NCBI GenBank assembly: GCA_029582155.1
Contig: CM055895.1
Span: 44,722,578-44,786,577, forward strand
DNA: 64,000 bases
Source of the DNA: Panopea generosa
Taxonomy: Eukaryota > Mollusca > Bivalvia > Adapedonta > Hiatellidae
Reading direction: 5' to 3'
In this document: piece after piece, positions 1-11,449 of the stretch
Layout of the letters: every line of letters begins with the position of its first letter
How positions within the stretch are numbered: position 1 is the stretch's first letter
Translations under genes and position numbers: made by a program
The notes under the pieces: model-generated
Told to the model about the DNA's origin: nothing
What the model saw: the letters and a program-made list of their open reading frames with translations, nothing else
The model's database searches: none

Positions 1-340
1 ACAACTTGACGACTTAAATTAATTAGTTAAAATCAGATCTCGTAAATCCCGACTTATACTAATATAACAAGGCAACATGAGTTTTGTCCACAAAATGTGT
101 AAATATATGTTTGTTCACAAAAGGTATCCAGCTTTTCAACATAAAACTTCGCGACAAAGCGAGATATTCTAGTCATGAAAACATACTATTGCGCCTTGTA
201 CGAGTTTACTTTAATAGCAAATGGTCAGGCATCGGACTAAATGCACATGCGCATAATAACATGCCTATAAGAATAACAAACCGTTATGATTACCTTCTTA
301 GTGTCATTTTTGTTGTTATACCATATACAAGACTGGTATT
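1..340 (+). repeat. Foldback terminal module U, copy 1 (plus)
   Basis: Starts inside the module at the window edge. Shared landmarks are ACAAGGCAACATGAGTTTTG, CTTCGCGACAAAGCGAGATA and TTGTACGAGTTTAC. It is the reverse complement of 8480-8780 and 17745-18010. An open frame through it is repeated in the other copies but shows no recognisable protein. Confidence 0.75.
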
Positions 341-1500
341 TCCCAAACCATCACATCAAAGTGATGCAATAAATGGTTCGATAGGGTCCAGTAACAAGAA
401 ATACTGACAACAAAGGTGAGTCGTCTTCAAAGTTTCCGGGTTTTTTTCGTGTGTTTAAGAAAGTAATTGAAAAATCGGGGAATCTTGTACGATATATTTA
501 TGAATAACCTGTTCATGTTCTTTTGAGAAACGAAATAGCCGTGGCGAATTTTGCAATTTTTGGGCATGATTTTATTACAAATTGCTCCGAGGATTGTAAC
601 TTAAATTGGCTTTAAATTGCTTATTGCATATGGCCGAGAAGGTCTGTTATCAAATAACAGTACATGCACTTCATTTTTCGAGAGCAAATGGATTTTGTAC
701 ACAGTGTTATAGTTGGTTCGGAAATTGTGTGATGGTTCTGTGAGGCATATTGCATTGAAACCCGCTCGTTTTAAAATATTTTCATTTTTTTCAATTTATA
801 TGATCTTAAGAATAATGAATTGGCAAAGATAAAACTAAATTTCGTTATTATAATCAATATCCTCAACTAACAGAAAGGTATCTTCGGTAGACGTTGTTGC
901 TGCCTCTAGTTCACAACAAAAACTACATATACTATTAGCCGACGTATTATATGTGTCATTGTCCCTGTATTCTGAAACATATTTTGATTTGGTTTAATAT
1001 CCCAATAGCGAGTCCATGACCTTTTAAAGATTTAACTGAATATGTTTTTATTCTAAGAATGGAGACACAGTGTTTGCTTTCTTTAGTAATGCCAATTTAA
1101 ATGGTGTCAAACATTTGTATGGTAAATGCATTTTCCTCGTGAGTTTTGCTGGCGTATTGGTTTTCACCTGAGCATAACTCGAATGAAAGTTTAGCTTCGA
1201 GTTCTTGCATTTGTATACGTTTTTTATGTAAGATAAAATAACTTTTTTTTTGTTTGCCAACTGCAATCTGAAAATGATTTACGTTTAAAGTTATTAAGGC
1301 AAACAATAAACACTTTTATAAATCACGACCAATTGGTATTCGAATGTAAAACTATTTACATGTATTATGCTCAAAGTAAAATATTTTTATCAGAACTGCT
1401 CGACCAGTCTAGTTTGGTCAAAACTTTACAGGTTATAATTGTGAACAATAATTTCATTTTAGCTGAAGTCGTCGTCGGACTGACCACAAGTGCTTTTTAG

Positions 1501-2403
1501 CTCGCCGGGACGAAGTCCAAGGAGAGCTATTGCCATGACCCCAGCGTCGTCGGCGTCGTCGGCGTCGGCGTCTTCTGTAGACACCCAGGTTAAACTTTTG
1601 CGTTTAAGTTTCAGTTATCTATGCAACCACTCATTGGATGTCAATGAAACTTTGCATGTGTGTTGACCATCATCAATGGAACACACAGAAACAAGAACCA
1701 TAACTCTGGATTGCATTTTGGCACAGTTATGGCCTTTTTTGGACTTAGACACCAAGGTTAAACTTTGCGATTAGTTGCATTTAAGTTAAGATATATATGC
1801 AACCACTCATTCGATGTGAATAAAACTTCACATGTGTGTTCACCATCATCAATAGAACACACAGAGATAAGAAACATAACTCTGGATTGCTTTTTGGCAC
1901 AGTTATGGCCTTTTTTTTACTTTGACAACCAGGTTAAACTTTGAGTTTAGTTGCGTTTAAGTTTAAGATATCTATGCAACCACTCATTGGATGTGAATGA
2001 ACCTTCACATGTGTGTTATGTGTGTTCACCATTTTCAATGTAACACACACAGACAAGAACCATAACTCTTGATTGCATTTTGGCACAGATTTGGCCCTTT
2101 TTCGACTTAATTTTTCAGGTTCAAGTTTTTTATCAGGTAAGATATCTATGCAACCACTCATTGGATATGAATGAAACTTTGCATGTGTGTTCACCATCAT
2201 CATTGAAACACACAGAGACAAAACCATAACCCTGGATTGCATTTTAGCAGAGTTATGGCCCTTCAAGTCTTAATTTACACACCCAGGTTAAACTGTTGCG
2301 TTTAGATGCGTTTAAGTTTTGGTGTTTGCCTCCAATCTCAATCTTTGCATTGATGGTGAGTTTTATCCCATCGGCGAGCTTTGTTGTCTTCTGACAACTC
2401 TTG
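1501..2403 (+). mobile_element. 0.9-kb repeat element inserted in the left arm only
   Basis: The left arm reads CACAAGTGCTTTT-TAG, then about 0.9 kb of unrelated sequence, then TTAGGTTTATTTT. The paralogous right arm (7320-7335, reverse complement) reads CACAAGTGCTTTATAGGTTT without interruption, which gives an empty site. The insert begins CTCGCCGGGACGAAGTCC and ends near TCTGACAACTCTTG, flanked on both sides by TTAG (possible short target duplication). AGCTCGCC near the start and GGCGAGCT near 2374 are inverted. A degenerate relative of its first 80 bp lies at 50170-50260. Confidence 0.6.
1586..2315 (+). repeat. Tandem repeat, about 165-185 bp unit, ~4.5 copies
   Basis: Units start with AGGTTAAACTTT at about 1588, 1754, 1932, 2118 and 2286. 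Each contains ATGCAACCACTCATT, a CATGTGTGTT segment, ACACACAGA and GGCACAGTTATGGCC. The array forms the body of the insert at 1501-2403. Minus-strand open frames across it are repeat artefacts. Confidence 0.8.
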
Positions 2404-2964
2404 TTAGGTTTATTTTAATTTACTTATGTCACAATTTGCCTTCATTGAGATATAAGGCTACATCATAAAAACAGTCCACATTAACTATCACCTGCTTTGT
2501 GTTTTTTTATGTAAAATGTGAATTCACCATACAAATGAGTTTTACTTTCGCCAATTCAAGTTTTAAATTATATACATGGGAAAACATAAAACTGTTTTAA
2601 AACGAGCGGATTTTAATGCAACAGAACCATAACATGCCTCACAGAACCATCACATACGTTTCCGAGCCAAAACACCGTGTACAAAAGCTATTTACCCTCG
2701 AAAATGAAATACATGTGGTGTTACTAGTATTTAATACAAGCTCTTCTCGGGCATATACATTATACAATTTATAGCCAATTAAAGTTACATTTCTTGGAAC
2801 TTGTAGTAAAATCACTTGGTAACCACTCGTCTTGCCAAAAACAAAATTCACCACGGCTGTTTCGTTTTTAAAAGTGAAACCAGACAAACAAACAATCGCA
2901 TACATCTGGAAAGATAGCATAGCATGAATTACCCTACATGAAAACGTCATCAGTATGTCCAATA

Positions 2965-3245
2965 TACGCTTCCATAGTCGCCTAATCTCTTGAAAACTTA
3001 TATGTACGCAGGTCGACATACCACAACAGGAATAACCCTACATGAACACGCCATGAGGGTGTCCCATATACGCTTCCATTACTTATTACACGGCAGTCGA
3101 GTTAAATATTCAGCAGTTTCAATAAAAATAATGACATCCAAGTTGCATTCAAGAAGCAGTAATTTTGGAAGCGAATATGGGACACCCTGATGTCGTGTTC
3201 ATGTAGGGTAAACCCTGTTGTTGTATGTCGTGATGTGCACATATA
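2965..3245. repeat. Palindromic junction of foldback ends
   Basis: A left arm (about 3008-3078) with GTCGACATACCACAACAGGA and CCCATATACGCTTCCATTAC faces a right arm (about 3165-3240) with TGGAAGCGAATATGGGAC and GTGTTCATGTAGGGTAAA. A spacer of about 85 bp separates them. The whole structure, spacer included, recurs inverted at 11145-11385. Confidence 0.75.
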
Positions 3246-3389
3246 TATATATATACAAGTTGTCAAGAGATTATGCGACAAGTTTAGATACAAAGCGCCA
3301 TGTTTATGGAATCGTATATGGGACATACTGATGACGTGTTCATGTTGTGTAAATCATGCTATGATATGTCGACATGCTTTGATAGAACA

Positions 3390-3600
3390 TAACATTTAGG
3401 CATACTTTATATTCTCTTGACTATATAATATCACAGTTTCGCTACTTAAATTTTGCGACATACTAACATGTACTTATCTTTGGGACATATATTTTAGCGA
3501 CATTTTCATAATAAGGATATGTCGACATACATAAACACTTCTTTTCGAGAAGAAGTCTCGCGTTTTGTCGATATATAAAGGGTTTCGCGGTATAACTTTT
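3390..3600 (+). repeat. Subterminal repeat preceding transposase remnant
   Basis: Contains TAACATGTACTTATCTTTG and GATATGTCGACATACATAAA and ends near a TATATAAAGGGTTTCGCGGT stretch. Its inverted copy is 17455-17665. Both copies lie outside a transposase remnant pointing inward, as expected for two ends of related elements. Confidence 0.65.
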
Positions 3601-3629
3601 CCCTGATTATTTCAGTTTTGTGTTTTCCA

Positions 3630-4041
3630 GGCACTTTCAATGATTGAACCAGTTACAGTGGCTATTTCAAATGAGTACAAAGATGACGAGCTATCACTAT
3701 ACACAAAGTCATACCTGGAAGAATATTTGTGGATTCATGTTTTTTTTACACAATAAAGCAGTCAGCTTAAGTCATTGAAACGGATCCTCAAACGGTTGGA
3801 ACTTCAGAAACGCAATGTGTCATTTGCATTACCAGATGTTGTAAGTGCCATAAAGGACAGAGTATGAAAGAGGATTTAGTAGTTGTGGTTACGGGATTGT
3901 GTGAAATATTATCAATGTGACAACTAATGTTCGAGTAAATCAAGAAATTGTCAGATGTTTAATAAAAATATTAATCCTGAAGACGTCGTTTGAGAGCTCG
4001 GCATCGATTGCGCCGTCGAACTTACAAAATCGAATTACAGT
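3630..4041 (+). pseudogene. Degenerate transposase N-terminus (integrase-core type), copy 1
   Basis: This stretch aligns along its length with the open frame at 16039-16473 (minus). Shared segments include TTGAACCAGTTACA, CATACCTGGAAG, ATATTTGTGGATTCATG, TTGAAACGGATCCTCAAACG and GTTGTGGTTAC. Frameshifts and stops (for example TAAAG at about 3765 and TATGAAAG at about 3867) destroy the frame. By comparison with the better copy it covers the N-terminal helix-turn-helix region; no catalytic core follows. It is dead and partial. Confidence 0.6.
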
Positions 4042-4619
4042 ATACACACTGATGGTTATGACAAATGACAGATAATTGTATCCAATGTTGGAATGCACGG
4101 TTAAATAACTCAATTTCTATATACATTTTTGTTCCTTTACACTACAACCATATTTATTAAAAATAAATATACACACATTTTGAGTTGCAATGACCAGACT
4201 AAGGGTGTCTTCACATAGACTTTAAGTAAAAAGTGGTAGATGGAAACAACCGAGCACAAATTGCCTAGATAGCTCATGTAAGAGAGCGAATTTGAATTTC
4301 GTTTATATAAGGACTTAAGACCTATATATTTTACAAGTTAATATAATATCAACCCAAGTATGTTTAAAACTATTAAAATTTCACAAACTGATAGCAAATT
4401 ATATGAAACCTGTCTGTTTATTTTATATATACAAAGCGTTTAAACTGAAAATCAAGTATTTGGTCATTGATAGAAATCAATTTTCAATCAAATGAAATCG
4501 TCATCTAATGTATATTTGTAAAAATATTATTCTGAAATGTTTGATCACGGATCATAATGACCTATTTCAAATTATGTTGTACAATGTACTATATTAAGAA
4601 ATACAAGATGTTCTGTTCT

Positions 4620-5290
4620 TTATCACTGTTGATACATATACCTCCCGTCTCAAGAGTAAGGTAATACTTCCTAATTTTATAGGTTTGATGCGGTACTTAT
4701 GTTTAAAACAACAAGGCCTGTTAAGACATCATCAAAATTGGTTTGAAATAGCCATGAGACTTACAGTCATATTTAGCACCATGTATCAGCGGTGATACAT
4801 AGACCTCCCGTATCCAGAATAAAGCACAGCTTCATAATTTAATAGTTTGATACGGTACTTATATCTAGAGCAACAAGGCAGGTTTAGACAGCATTAAAAT
4901 TTGTTTGAAATAGCCATGGGCCTTACAGTCATAATTATCACCATGTATCAGCGGTGATACATAGACCTCCCATCTCCAGGGTAAAGCACAGTTTCATAAT
5001 TTAGTAGTTTTGATTAAATAGCTGTATCTAGAGCAACACGGCAGGTATAGAGATAATCAAAATTGGTTTGAAATAGCTATGAGCCTTACAGTCATATTTA
5101 GCACCATGTATCAGCGGTGATACATAGACCTCCTTTTTTCAGAGTGAGGCACAGCCTCATAATTTAGTAGTTTATATTATATAGGTATGTCTAGAGTAAC
5201 ACGGCATTTATAGACATAATCAAAATTTGTTTGAAATAGCCATGAGCCTTACAGCCATGATCAGCACCATGTATCACCTGAATCTACAAG
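4620..5290 (+). repeat. Tandem repeat, 163-bp unit, ~4 copies, with palindromic core
   Basis: GATACATAKACCTCC recurs at 4631, 4794, 4956 and 5119, giving spacings of 162-163. Complete units also contain ATGTATCAGCGGTGATACAT, an 8-bp inverted repeat around GCGG, and TTTGAAATAGCCATGAG. No coding potential is seen. Confidence 0.85.
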
Positions 5291-5329
5291 AAAAATGTTA
5301 ACTAATAGGCGGATAATTTACAATGACAC

Positions 5330-5960
5330 AAGCCCTGCTGGCCGTTGGCCAATTGAGCCCCAAATTTGGGGTGCTATCAACCTTTTTAGGGGAACTCTAC
5401 ACAGTGCTAGAAATGAAATATCTAAAGTCTATGATTTGTACTTTCAAAGAAAAGGTTTTGCTTAAACTATGCTTATAAGCCGTGTCGCGGTGGCAGTTGT
5501 GGCCGAATCGCTTATTCAAAAACTCGTCCGAGATCTTGTAGTTTTTTAATTACTGTGAAAGGTGAAAGTTTGTTAAAAAATGGCGATTTGCGTCCCAAAT
5601 TTATCTCCGGGAACCTGATTTCAACAACCCTTTTAGGCGACCTCCATACAAAAAATGTATACATGAAGAAAAATATCTAAGGTTTCCCTAAAAATGTGCT
5701 TATAAGCCCAGTGGCGGGGCATTCGTGATCTCCAAGAACTCCTCCGAGATCTTGCGATTATATATCTACTGTGCAAGTTCTGTTAAGATTCGTTGATAAA
5801 TGGCCTGCTATCGCGTTTACAAAAAAAAATGGTAACAGATGGACGGCAGAGGACGGACGACGAACAATTTACCATTACATAAGAGCTGTTGGCCTTTGGC
5901 CATTGGAGCTACATGTAAACTATCTAAGATTCATGGCTTGAACTTTAAGAGTTTTCTTTA
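5330..5960 (+). repeat. Dispersed-repeat fragments
   Basis: Two related blocks begin GCTGGCCGTTGGCCAATTGAG (5337) and GCTGTTGGCCTTTGGCCATTG (5884). Two more blocks share CTTATAAGCC and TCCGAGATCTTG (5470-5540 and 5700-5760). A short GGACGG-rich stretch is at 5842. This looks like old interspersed repeat; I see no gene. Confidence 0.5.
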
Positions 5961-5989
5961 AAAATGTGCCCTGTGGCGGGGGCATATGT

Positions 5990-6603
5990 GTATCACCAGG
6001 CTGTACGATGTAATCATCTAGCCATGGAATGTAATCACTAATCACTCGACATTCTCATGTGGAACTATCACCGGGCCTTGTGAGGTATTGCCGTGATTCT
6101 ATCGCTTGGCTTTGTGATGATATATCCAGATTAAGTGATGCAATCACCGGGCCTTGTGCGGGCTTCACCGGGCTTTGTGATGCAAGCAACGGGCATTGTC
6201 AGTTTATCACCGGATTTTTGTGATGTAATATTCAGGCCATGGATGTAATCACTCGACATTATAAGGTATCACCGGGTCTTGTAAGGTTATCACCTGGTTT
6301 TGTGATGTAATCACCGGATCTTGTGAGACTATCGCAGTGCTTTGTGAGGATATCAACGGCCGTCTGATGATATTACCGGGCCTTTCAGACTATCCCTGTG
6401 TTTATGAGGATATCACCGGGTCATGTGGAGTTATCATCTGGATTTGTGATGCAATTTACTTTGCAATGTAATCACCGTGTCTTGAGATGTTATCTCCAGA
6501 CCTTGTCATCACCGGGCCTTTCAGACTATCGTCGGGTTTGTAAGGATTTCGCCCGACCTTGAGAGTTTATCATCGGATATCACCGAATTTTGTGATATTA
6601 CAC
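5990..6603 (+). repeat. 21-bp minisatellite, plus polarity (array 1)
   Basis: Degenerate units close to TCACCGGGCCTTGTGAGGATA repeat about 28 times. The unit is 21 bp (7 codons), so reading frames stay open by chance. It abuts E2 at about 6603. Confidence 0.85.
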
Positions 6604-6604
6604 A

Positions 6605-8480
6605 CATCACGACTGGTAATCTCCCAAATCATCACATAAATGTGATGCAATTAAATGTTTGGTAGCATTTCCGATGATGGTGCGGTCACAAAAAATATTG
6701 ACAACAAAGGTGAAGTCATCTTCAATGTTTTCGTTTTTTTTCTTGTGTTTAAGGAAAATGTTGTTGTAGGGAAATGTTGTACGATATATCTATAAAACAC
6801 CTTTTAGACAGACGGGTTCTTTTCAGATGTATGCGATGGTTTGTTTGTCTGTTTTGACTTCTAAAAAGGAAACAGCCGTGGCGAATTTTGGTTTTTGGCA
6901 AGACGAGCGGTTACCAAGTGATTTTGTTACCAAGAAATGTAACTTAAATTGGCTATAAATTGTATATTATATATGCCCGAGAAGATCTTATATTACTAGT
7001 AACATCACATGTACTTCATTTTCGAGGGTAAATGGCTTTTGTACACGGTGTTATGGTTCGTAAATGTGTGTGATGGTTCTGTGAGGCATGTTATGGTTCG
7101 GTTGCATTAAAACCAGCTCGTTTTAAAACAGTTTTATGCTTTCCAATGTATATAATTTAAAACTGATGAAATGGCGAAAGTAAAACTCATTCTTATGGTG
7201 AAATCACATTTTAAACATGATCTAAAAACCACGAAGCAGGTGATAGCTAATGTGCACTGTTTTTATGATGTAGCTTTATATCTCCATGAAGGCGAATTGT
7301 GACATAAGTAAATATAAAATAAACCTATAAAGCACTTGTGATCAGTCTGACGACGACTTCAGCTAAAATGAAATTATTGTTCACAATTATAACCTGTAAA
7401 GTTTTGACCAAACTTTGACTGGTCGAACATTTCTGATAAATATATTTTACTATGAGCATACTACATGTAAATAGTTTCACCCTGTTTACATTCGAATACC
7501 AACTGGACGTGATTAATAAAAGTGTTTATTGTTCGCCTTAATAACTTAAAACGAAAATCATTTTCAGATTGCAGTTGGCAAACAAAACAAAGTTATTTTA
7601 CCACTGCAAGGACTCGAAGTTAAACTTTCATTCAAGTTATGCTCAGGTGAAAACCAATACGCCAGCAAAAACTCACGAGGAAAATGCATTTATCATACAA
7701 ATGTTTGACACCATTTAAATCGGCATTACTAAAGAAAGCAAAAACTGTGTCTCTAATTGCACTGATTCTAAGAATAAAAACATATTCAGTTAAATCTTTA
7801 AAAGGTCATGGACTCGCTATTGGAATATTAAACCAAATCAAAATATGTTTCAGAATACAGGGACAATGGCACATGTAATACGTCGGCTAATAGTATATAT
7901 AGTTTTTGTAGTGAACTAGAGGCAGCAACAACGTCTACCGAAAATACCTTTCTGTTTGTTGAGGATATTGATTATGATAACGAAAATTAGTTTTATCTTT
8001 GCCAATTCATTGATCTTAAGATCATATAAATTGAAAAAAATGAAAATATTTTAATACGAGCGGGTTTCAATGCAATTTGCCTCACAGAACCATCACACAA
8101 TATCCGAACAAACTATAACACCGTGTACAAAATCAATTTGATCTCGAAAATGAAGTACATGTGCTGTTATTTGATAAAAGACCTTCTCGGCCATATGCAA
8201 TAAGCAATTTAAAGCCAATTTAAGTTACAATTCTTGGAGCAATTGGTAATGAAATCATGCCCCAAAATTACAAAATTCGCCACGGCTACTTTGTTTCTGA
8301 AAAAAACATGAACAGGTTATTCATAAATATATCGTACAACATTCACCGAGTTTTCAATTACCTTCTTAAACACACGAAAAAAAAACAGGAAACTTTGAAG
8401 ACGACTCACCTTTGTTGTCAGTATTTCTTGTGACCGGACCCTATCGAACCTTTTATTGCATCACTTTTAAGTGATGGTTT
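6605..8480. repeat. Element E2: M-module inverted repeats, spacer reversed relative to E1
   Basis: M is plus at about 6615-7200 and minus at about 7980-8410. The spacer 7200-7980 is the reverse complement of the E1 spacer and lacks the 1501-2403 insertion. A small open frame at 7684-7878 is shared with E1 but broken there, and no protein family is recognised. Confidence 0.65.
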
Positions 8481-8880
8481 GGGAAATATCAGTCTTGTAT
8501 ATGGTATAACAACAAATAGGACACTAAGAAGGTAATCATAACGGTTTGTTATTCTTATAGGCATGTTATTATGCGCATGTGCATTTAGTCCGATGCCTGA
8601 CCATTTGCTATTAAAGTTAACTCGTACAAGGCGCAATAGTATATGTTTTCATGACTAGAATATCTCGCTTTGTCGCGAAGTTTTATGTTGGAAAGCTGGA
8701 TACCTTTTGTGAACAAACATATATTTACACATTTTGTGGACAAAACTCATGTTGCCTTGTTATATTAGTATAAGTCGAAATTTACAAGATCTGATTTTAT
8801 CTGATTGATTGAAGTCGTCAAGTTGTGTAAATAATACGACAAGTATAGTTATCTTTTGACAACATGATGCGTTGTAACTA
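8480..8880 (-). repeat. Foldback terminal module U, copy 2 (minus)
   Basis: Reverse complement of 1-340, continuing past the window-edge truncation of copy 1 through GACTTGTCGCCTAATCTCTTGA. It is a direct paralogue of 17740-18130. Confidence 0.75.
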
Positions 8881-8924
8881 GACTTGTCGCCTAATCTCTT
8901 GACAACGTGTATACTTTTATGTGC

Positions 8925-9090
8925 ACATGTCGACATACCACAACAGGAATTACCCTACATGAACACGCCATCAAGGTGTCCCATATACGCTTCTATACGT
9001 ACACGGTGCCGTATTGTATGGAAGCGTATATGGGACATACTGATGACGTGTTCATGTAGGGTAAATCCTCTTATGGCATGTCGACATGCA
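8925..9090. repeat. Short head-to-head palindrome of foldback ends
   Basis: The left arm GTCGACATACCACAACAGGA ... CCCATATACGCTTCTAT and right arm ATGGAAGCGTATATGGGACA ... GGCATGTCGACATG are separated by about 20 bp. Two adjoining elements meet here. Confidence 0.7.
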
Positions 9091-9139
9091 CACATAGAAT
9101 ATACAAGTTGTCAAGTAATAAGGTGACATGTCTAGAAAC

Positions 9140-9485
9140 AACGCGTCATGTTGTCAAAAGAGCACTCAACTTGTCGTATTATTTAAATAGACAAAACCAC
9201 ATCTTGTCAATCTCGACATAAACTTATATAACAAGGCAACATATATTTGTCGACAAAGTATTTTAGGATATGTTTGTTTACAAAAAAATTCCAGCTTTCT
9301 TACATAAACTTCGCGACAAAGCCAGATATTCTAGTCATGAAAATATACAGTTTCTTATAATAGCATTTTTAGGCACCAGACTAAATGTACAAACGCACAA
9401 GCTTTTGCGTGTAACCATACCAAACTTTTATGGTAACCTTCTTATTTTTCTATATGTTGCTATACCATATGTGTTACATCACAAA
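9140..9485 (+). repeat. Foldback terminal module U, copy 3 (plus)
   Basis: Contains the AACAAGGCAACATA and ACTTCGCGACAAAGCCAGAT landmarks. It is shorter and more diverged than copy 1, and runs straight into a minus-polarity 21-bp array. Confidence 0.7.
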
Positions 9486-9486
9486 A

Positions 9487-9597
9487 TTCGGTGATATCCT
9501 CACAAGGCCCGGTGAAATCCTCATACGGTATGGTGATATCTTTATAAACCCGACGATAGTTTGAAAAGACCCGGTGGTAACAAGGTCGGAAGATAAC
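9487..9597 (-). repeat. 21-bp minisatellite, minus polarity (array 2a)
   Basis: Units resemble TCCTCACAAGGCCCGGTGATA, the reverse complement of array 1. The array is cut by the MITE at 9599 and continues at 10300. Confidence 0.8.
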
Positions 9598-9598
9598 A

Positions 9599-10292
9599 AG
9601 TAGTGGAAGGCGTCTCTATAGATAGTGAGGTCAGCATGTTTTTAGTATATAGTCTATGTAATGTGGCCATTTTGGATTTTGGAGGAGGGAATTTTCAGTT
9701 AATCTTTTAAGAGGTCATTATATGGGATTCTTAGACAGGAGATAACGCCAGAAATAAACAGGCACCCTTTGGTTAGATTGCTTACTTGTATACCCTATCT
9801 AGTAATACGAGCGGACATATATGCTATATGCATCATGCAGGATGGTACAAATGTAAGAGTTCATTGACATAAAATATATATATTAAGTTTGAGGGAATAC
9901 ATATCCAGTGAGACACTCATTTCTCAAATTAATTAAGGTAACACATCCGCACTCCTCAAGTAAGTTTTGTCATCCGCATATACGTTAACTATAGTTAAAC
10001 ATCATCACCAACTTAATGTGATACGGTATGATGCACTATGTACTATTAGGAATCGGTATAAGTCATCATGACTTGACCATCTATGTCCGCTTGTTATATC
10101 AGTCAGCACTCTAACCAAAGGGTGCCCAAGGGTTTATTTCTGGCGTTATATCCTGTCTAAGAATCACAAATAATGACCTCTTAAAAGATTAACTGAAAAT
10201 TCCCTCTTTCAAAATCCAAAATGGCCACATTACATAGAATATATAGTAAAAACATGCTGACCTCACTATCTATAGAGACGCCTTCCACTACT
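9599..10292. mobile_element. 694-bp MITE with ~180-bp inverted repeats and 6-bp TSD
   Basis: Inverted arms 9599-9785 and 10113-10292 begin AGTAGTGGAAGGCGTCTC and share CACCCTTTGGTTAGA / TAACCAAAGGGTG at their inner ends. The element is flanked by ATAACA at 9593-9598 and 10293-10298. It splits a 21-bp array. The 330-bp loop holds no recognisable coding sequence, so the element is non-autonomous. The superfamily cannot be assigned from the ends alone. Confidence 0.8.
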
Positions 10293-10299
10293 ATAACAT

Positions 10300-10720
10300 C
10301 CCAATACCCGGTGTTTAAATCGCAAAGTACGATGATAAATTCATAAGGCCTGCAGATTGCATCACAAATCCCAGTGATACCCTCACAAGAGGCTAGGGAT
10401 ATCCTAACAAACACGTTGATAGTCTCAAAAAGCCCATTGATAGCAACACAAAGCTCGGTGATATCGTCACAAAGCACGGTGATAGTCTCATAAGGTCCGG
10501 CGATTACACGGTGACAGTATTATTATGCCCGGTGTTTATCTAAAAATGCTCGGTGATAGCCTGGTATTGCTCGGTGATAACTTCACAATTCCTTGTGATC
10601 ATTTTTAAGACTATCGCAGGGCCTTGTGGGGATATTACCTGGCCTTGAGGGGGATATTACCGGGCATTGTGGGAATATCACCGAGCATAGTGGTGCAATT
10701 ACCGAGTGGCTGTCACCTGG
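10300..10720. repeat. 21-bp minisatellite that reverses polarity (array 2b/2c)
   Basis: Units have minus polarity up to about 10590 and plus polarity from about 10596 (CAGGGCCTTGTGGGGATAT onward). The turn-over point is the centre of the 9018-11200 foldback unit. Confidence 0.75.
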
Positions 10721-10779
10721 CATTATAATGCTGTTATATTCATTGATATCGTAATATATAAATGCTATGTTTTATTGAA

Positions 10780-11100
10780 GGATGTCGAAATACCACAACA
10801 GGATTTACCCTACTTTAACACGTCACCAGTGTGTCCTATATACGCTTCCATAGTATTGTATATTTTCATGTCTAGAATATCACGCTTTGCCGCGAAGTTT
10901 TATGTTGGAAAACTGAAAACATTTTTTGTGAACAAATATAGAATTATACACTTTGTGGACAAAACTCGTGTTGCCTTGTTATATTAGTGTAAGTAGAAAT
11001 TTACAAGATGTGACTCTGTCTATTTAATTTAAGTCTTCAAGTTGTGTAAATAATACGACACGTAAGTTCTCTTTTGACAACATGGCGCGTTGTATCTGAA
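10780..11100 (-). repeat. Foldback terminal module U, copy 4 (minus)
   Basis: Contains CGCTTTGCCGCGAAGTTTTA and TGTTGCCTTGTTATATTAG. It pairs with copy 3 as the opposite arm of the same unit. Confidence 0.7.
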
Positions 11101-11144
11101 CTTGTCGCATAATCTCTTGACAACTTGTATATATATATGTATGT

Positions 11145-11385
11145 GCACATCACGACATACAAAAACAGGGTTTACCCTACATGAACACGACATCAGGGTG
11201 TCCCATATATGCTTCCAAAGTTACTGCTTCTTGAATGCAACTTTGATGTCATTATTTTTATTGAAACTGCTGAATATTTAACTCGACTGCCGTGTAATAA
11301 GTTATGGAAGCGTATATGGGACAACCTGATGGCGTGTTCATGTAGGGTAATTCCTGTTGTGGTATGTCGACCTACGCACATACAA
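11145..11385. repeat. Palindromic junction, inverted copy of 2965-3245
   Basis: Both 70-bp arms and the 85-bp spacer (GTTACTGCTTCTTGAATGCA ... CGACTGCCGTGTAATAAG) match the reverse complement of the junction at 2965-3245. Confidence 0.75.
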
Positions 11386-11449
11386 GTTGTCAAGAGATTA
11401 CGCGACAAGTCTAGATACATGTTGTCAAAAGAGAACTATAGTTGTCGTT

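Larger units (their letters stand above)
340..2960. repeat. Element E1: M-module inverted repeats around an interior
   Basis: Module M runs plus at about 340-860 and minus at about 2540-2900, around a spacer (860-1500 plus 2404-2540) that is split by an insertion at 1501-2403. Landmarks of M are GATGGTTCTGTGAGGCAT and AGCCGTGGCGAATTTTG. The same M-spacer-M unit occurs at 6605-8480 with the spacer in the opposite orientation, so the pair behaves as two copies of one TIR element rather than one simple palindrome. Confidence 0.65.

Noticed and set aside
1501..2403. Helitron
   Set aside because: Ends lack the TC start, CTRR end and 3' hairpin, and the flanks are not A/T.
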